From: Galactobacillus timonensis
GTDB lineage: Bacteria > Bacillota_I > Bacilli_A > Erysipelotrichales > Erysipelotrichaceae
DNA: 5,901 nt
Assembly (NCBI RefSeq): GCF_900240265.1
Contig: NZ_LT964739.1
Span: forward strand, 2,191,901-2,197,801
Direction: 5' to 3'
The notes beneath the pieces are model-generated. The model was not told where the DNA came from and ran no database searches. It was given only the letters and a program-made list of their open reading frames with translations. Made by a program: the position numbers and the translations under genes. Positions within the stretch are counted from its first letter, which is position 1; each line of letters starts with the position of its first letter. Shown one piece after another: positions 5,711-5,901 of the stretch.

Positions 5711-5725
5711 CGGCTGTATCTGACC
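5711..5725 (-). repeat. Right inverted repeat of the IS30 element
   Basis: CGGCTGTATCTGACC is the imperfect complement (13 of 15) of 3969-3983 and begins 10 bases after the passenger gene's stop. This places the passenger gene inside the element. Confidence 0.5.
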
Positions 5726-5776
5726 ACCGAATAGACCAGCAGATACCAGTCGACATAACTTTATCCGAAAAAGTAA

Positions 5777-5801
5777 GTAAGCGTCTAATACAGGGTGAAC
5801 T
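5777..5801 (+). repeat. Terminal inverted repeat of IS66 element 2
   Basis: It matches the tip at 2531-2555 (opposite strand) at 23 of 25 positions. Similarity fades just beyond, as expected for two different ends of one IS type. Confidence 0.7.
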
Positions 5802-5835
5802 TATTTCATAAGAGCAGGACAATATAATGAGCGCG

Positions 5836-5890
5836 AAGGCGACCGGACTTTAAAGAACCCAGTGCTGGGTCAGTAAAGCTCGATCGCCTT
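5836..5890. terminator. Long imperfect hairpin inside the second IS66 end, possible terminator
   Basis: AAGGCGACCGGACTTTA (5836-5852) pairs with TAAAGCTCGATCGCCTT (5874-5890) with three interruptions, one of them a G-U pair in RNA. The loop contains ACCCAG/CTGGGT (5857-5870). On the plus strand the stem ends in TTTT, so it could stop transcription entering the element from the IS30 side. It could also end tnpC transcription on the minus strand, where the T-run is absent. Confidence 0.5.
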
Positions 5891-5901
5891 TTGATGGCGA
5901 A

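Larger units (their letters stand above)
3969..5725 (+). mobile_element. IS30-family insertion sequence with passenger gene
   Basis: An IS30-type transposase and a second small gene are enclosed by imperfect inverted repeats GGTCAG[G/A]TA[T/C]AGCCG (3969-3983) and its complement (5711-5725), 13 of 15 matching, with similarity continuing inward as TGA[A/C]AG. The left repeat lies about 40 bases before the transposase start and the right repeat 10 bases after the passenger stop, as expected for a compact IS. No matching 2-3 base target duplication is visible next to these tips, so the exact ends may differ by some bases. CCGAATA occurs outside both ends (3953-3959 and 5727-5733) but not symmetrically. 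Confidence 0.6.
5777..5901. mobile_element. End of a second IS66-family element, running off the right edge
   Basis: A tip beginning GTAAGCGTCTAATAC starts at 5777 and points rightward. The following 100 bases have no supported gene but contain a strong long hairpin. They do not resemble the tnpA-side leader of element 1, and a gene-free segment with a hairpin fits the tnpC-side end. If so, this copy lies in the same orientation as element 1. Orientation is inference because no tnp gene is visible. Confidence 0.6.

Noticed and set aside
5263..5727. Minus-strand frame of 154 codons opposite the passenger gene
   Set aside because: It lacks a ribosome binding site and spans the transposase end, passenger gene and IS30 right repeat; the plus-strand gene has a strong site and coupling.
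3953..5733. CCGAATA on both sides of the IS30 element as a target duplication
   Set aside because: It lies 9 bases from the left repeat but 1 base from the right one, and IS30 elements usually duplicate only 2-3 bases.
5701..5811. Frame of the passenger gene stays open for 36 codons after its TAG, into the second IS66 tip
   Set aside because: A run of this length is expected by chance fairly often, and it crosses both the IS30 right repeat and an IS66 tip.
1..5901. CRISPR array, tRNA or rRNA genes
   Set aside because: No regularly spaced direct repeats, tRNA cloverleaf or conserved rRNA segments were seen on either strand.

Overview
The window is dense with mobile DNA. Its moderate GC content (roughly mid-40s percent by eye), strong AGGAGG-type ribosome binding sites and types of insertion sequence suggest a member of the Bacillota, probably a gut or oral Clostridia or Erysipelotrichia lineage. 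No housekeeping gene is present to fix the taxon, so this is an inference.

Left third (1-2555, minus strand): the tnpA-proximal part of an IS66-family element. Reading leftward from its terminal repeat at 2531-2555 come tnpA (2465-2121), tnpB (2128-1739, overlapping tnpA by 8 bases), an extra 131-codon gene with an AT-hook-like motif and a coiled coil (1651-1256), and the DDE transposase tnpC (from 1237, running off the left edge with no frameshift over 412 codons). Between tnpB and the extra gene lie a hairpin followed by a T-rich run (probable terminator), a near-consensus promoter (TTGACA, 17 bases, TATATT) and a perfect 12-base palindrome over its -35 box. The element therefore appears to have two transcription units.

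Middle (2556-3968): flanking DNA made of fragments. The IS66 tip cuts a reading frame five codons after a good start (ATG at 2571) that follows a hairpin-rich leader. Next, on the minus strand, is a structured non-coding stretch (about 2812-3120) resembling the 3' end and guide-RNA scaffold of an IS200/IS605 TnpB element, with no tnpB gene beside it. An intact unrecognised 165-codon gene (3695-3198) follows, preceded by the last 30 or so codons of a truncated gene (3896-3804).

Right part (3969-5725, plus strand): an IS30-family element. Imperfect inverted repeats (3969-3983 and 5711-5725) enclose a 444-aa transposase with an N-terminal HTH, a 13-cysteine segment and D260/D322/E355, and a tightly coupled 117-aa passenger gene of unknown function. 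At 5777 a second IS66-type tip begins and runs off the right edge. It matches the first tip at 23 of 25 positions and is followed by a long hairpin. The 3.2 kb between the two IS66 tips could be the interior of a composite element, but both outer ends lie outside the window.

The most interesting points are the apparently orphan TnpB-type guide-RNA scaffold, the passenger gene inside the IS30 element, the separately promoted third gene of the IS66 element, and the possible IS66-bounded composite.
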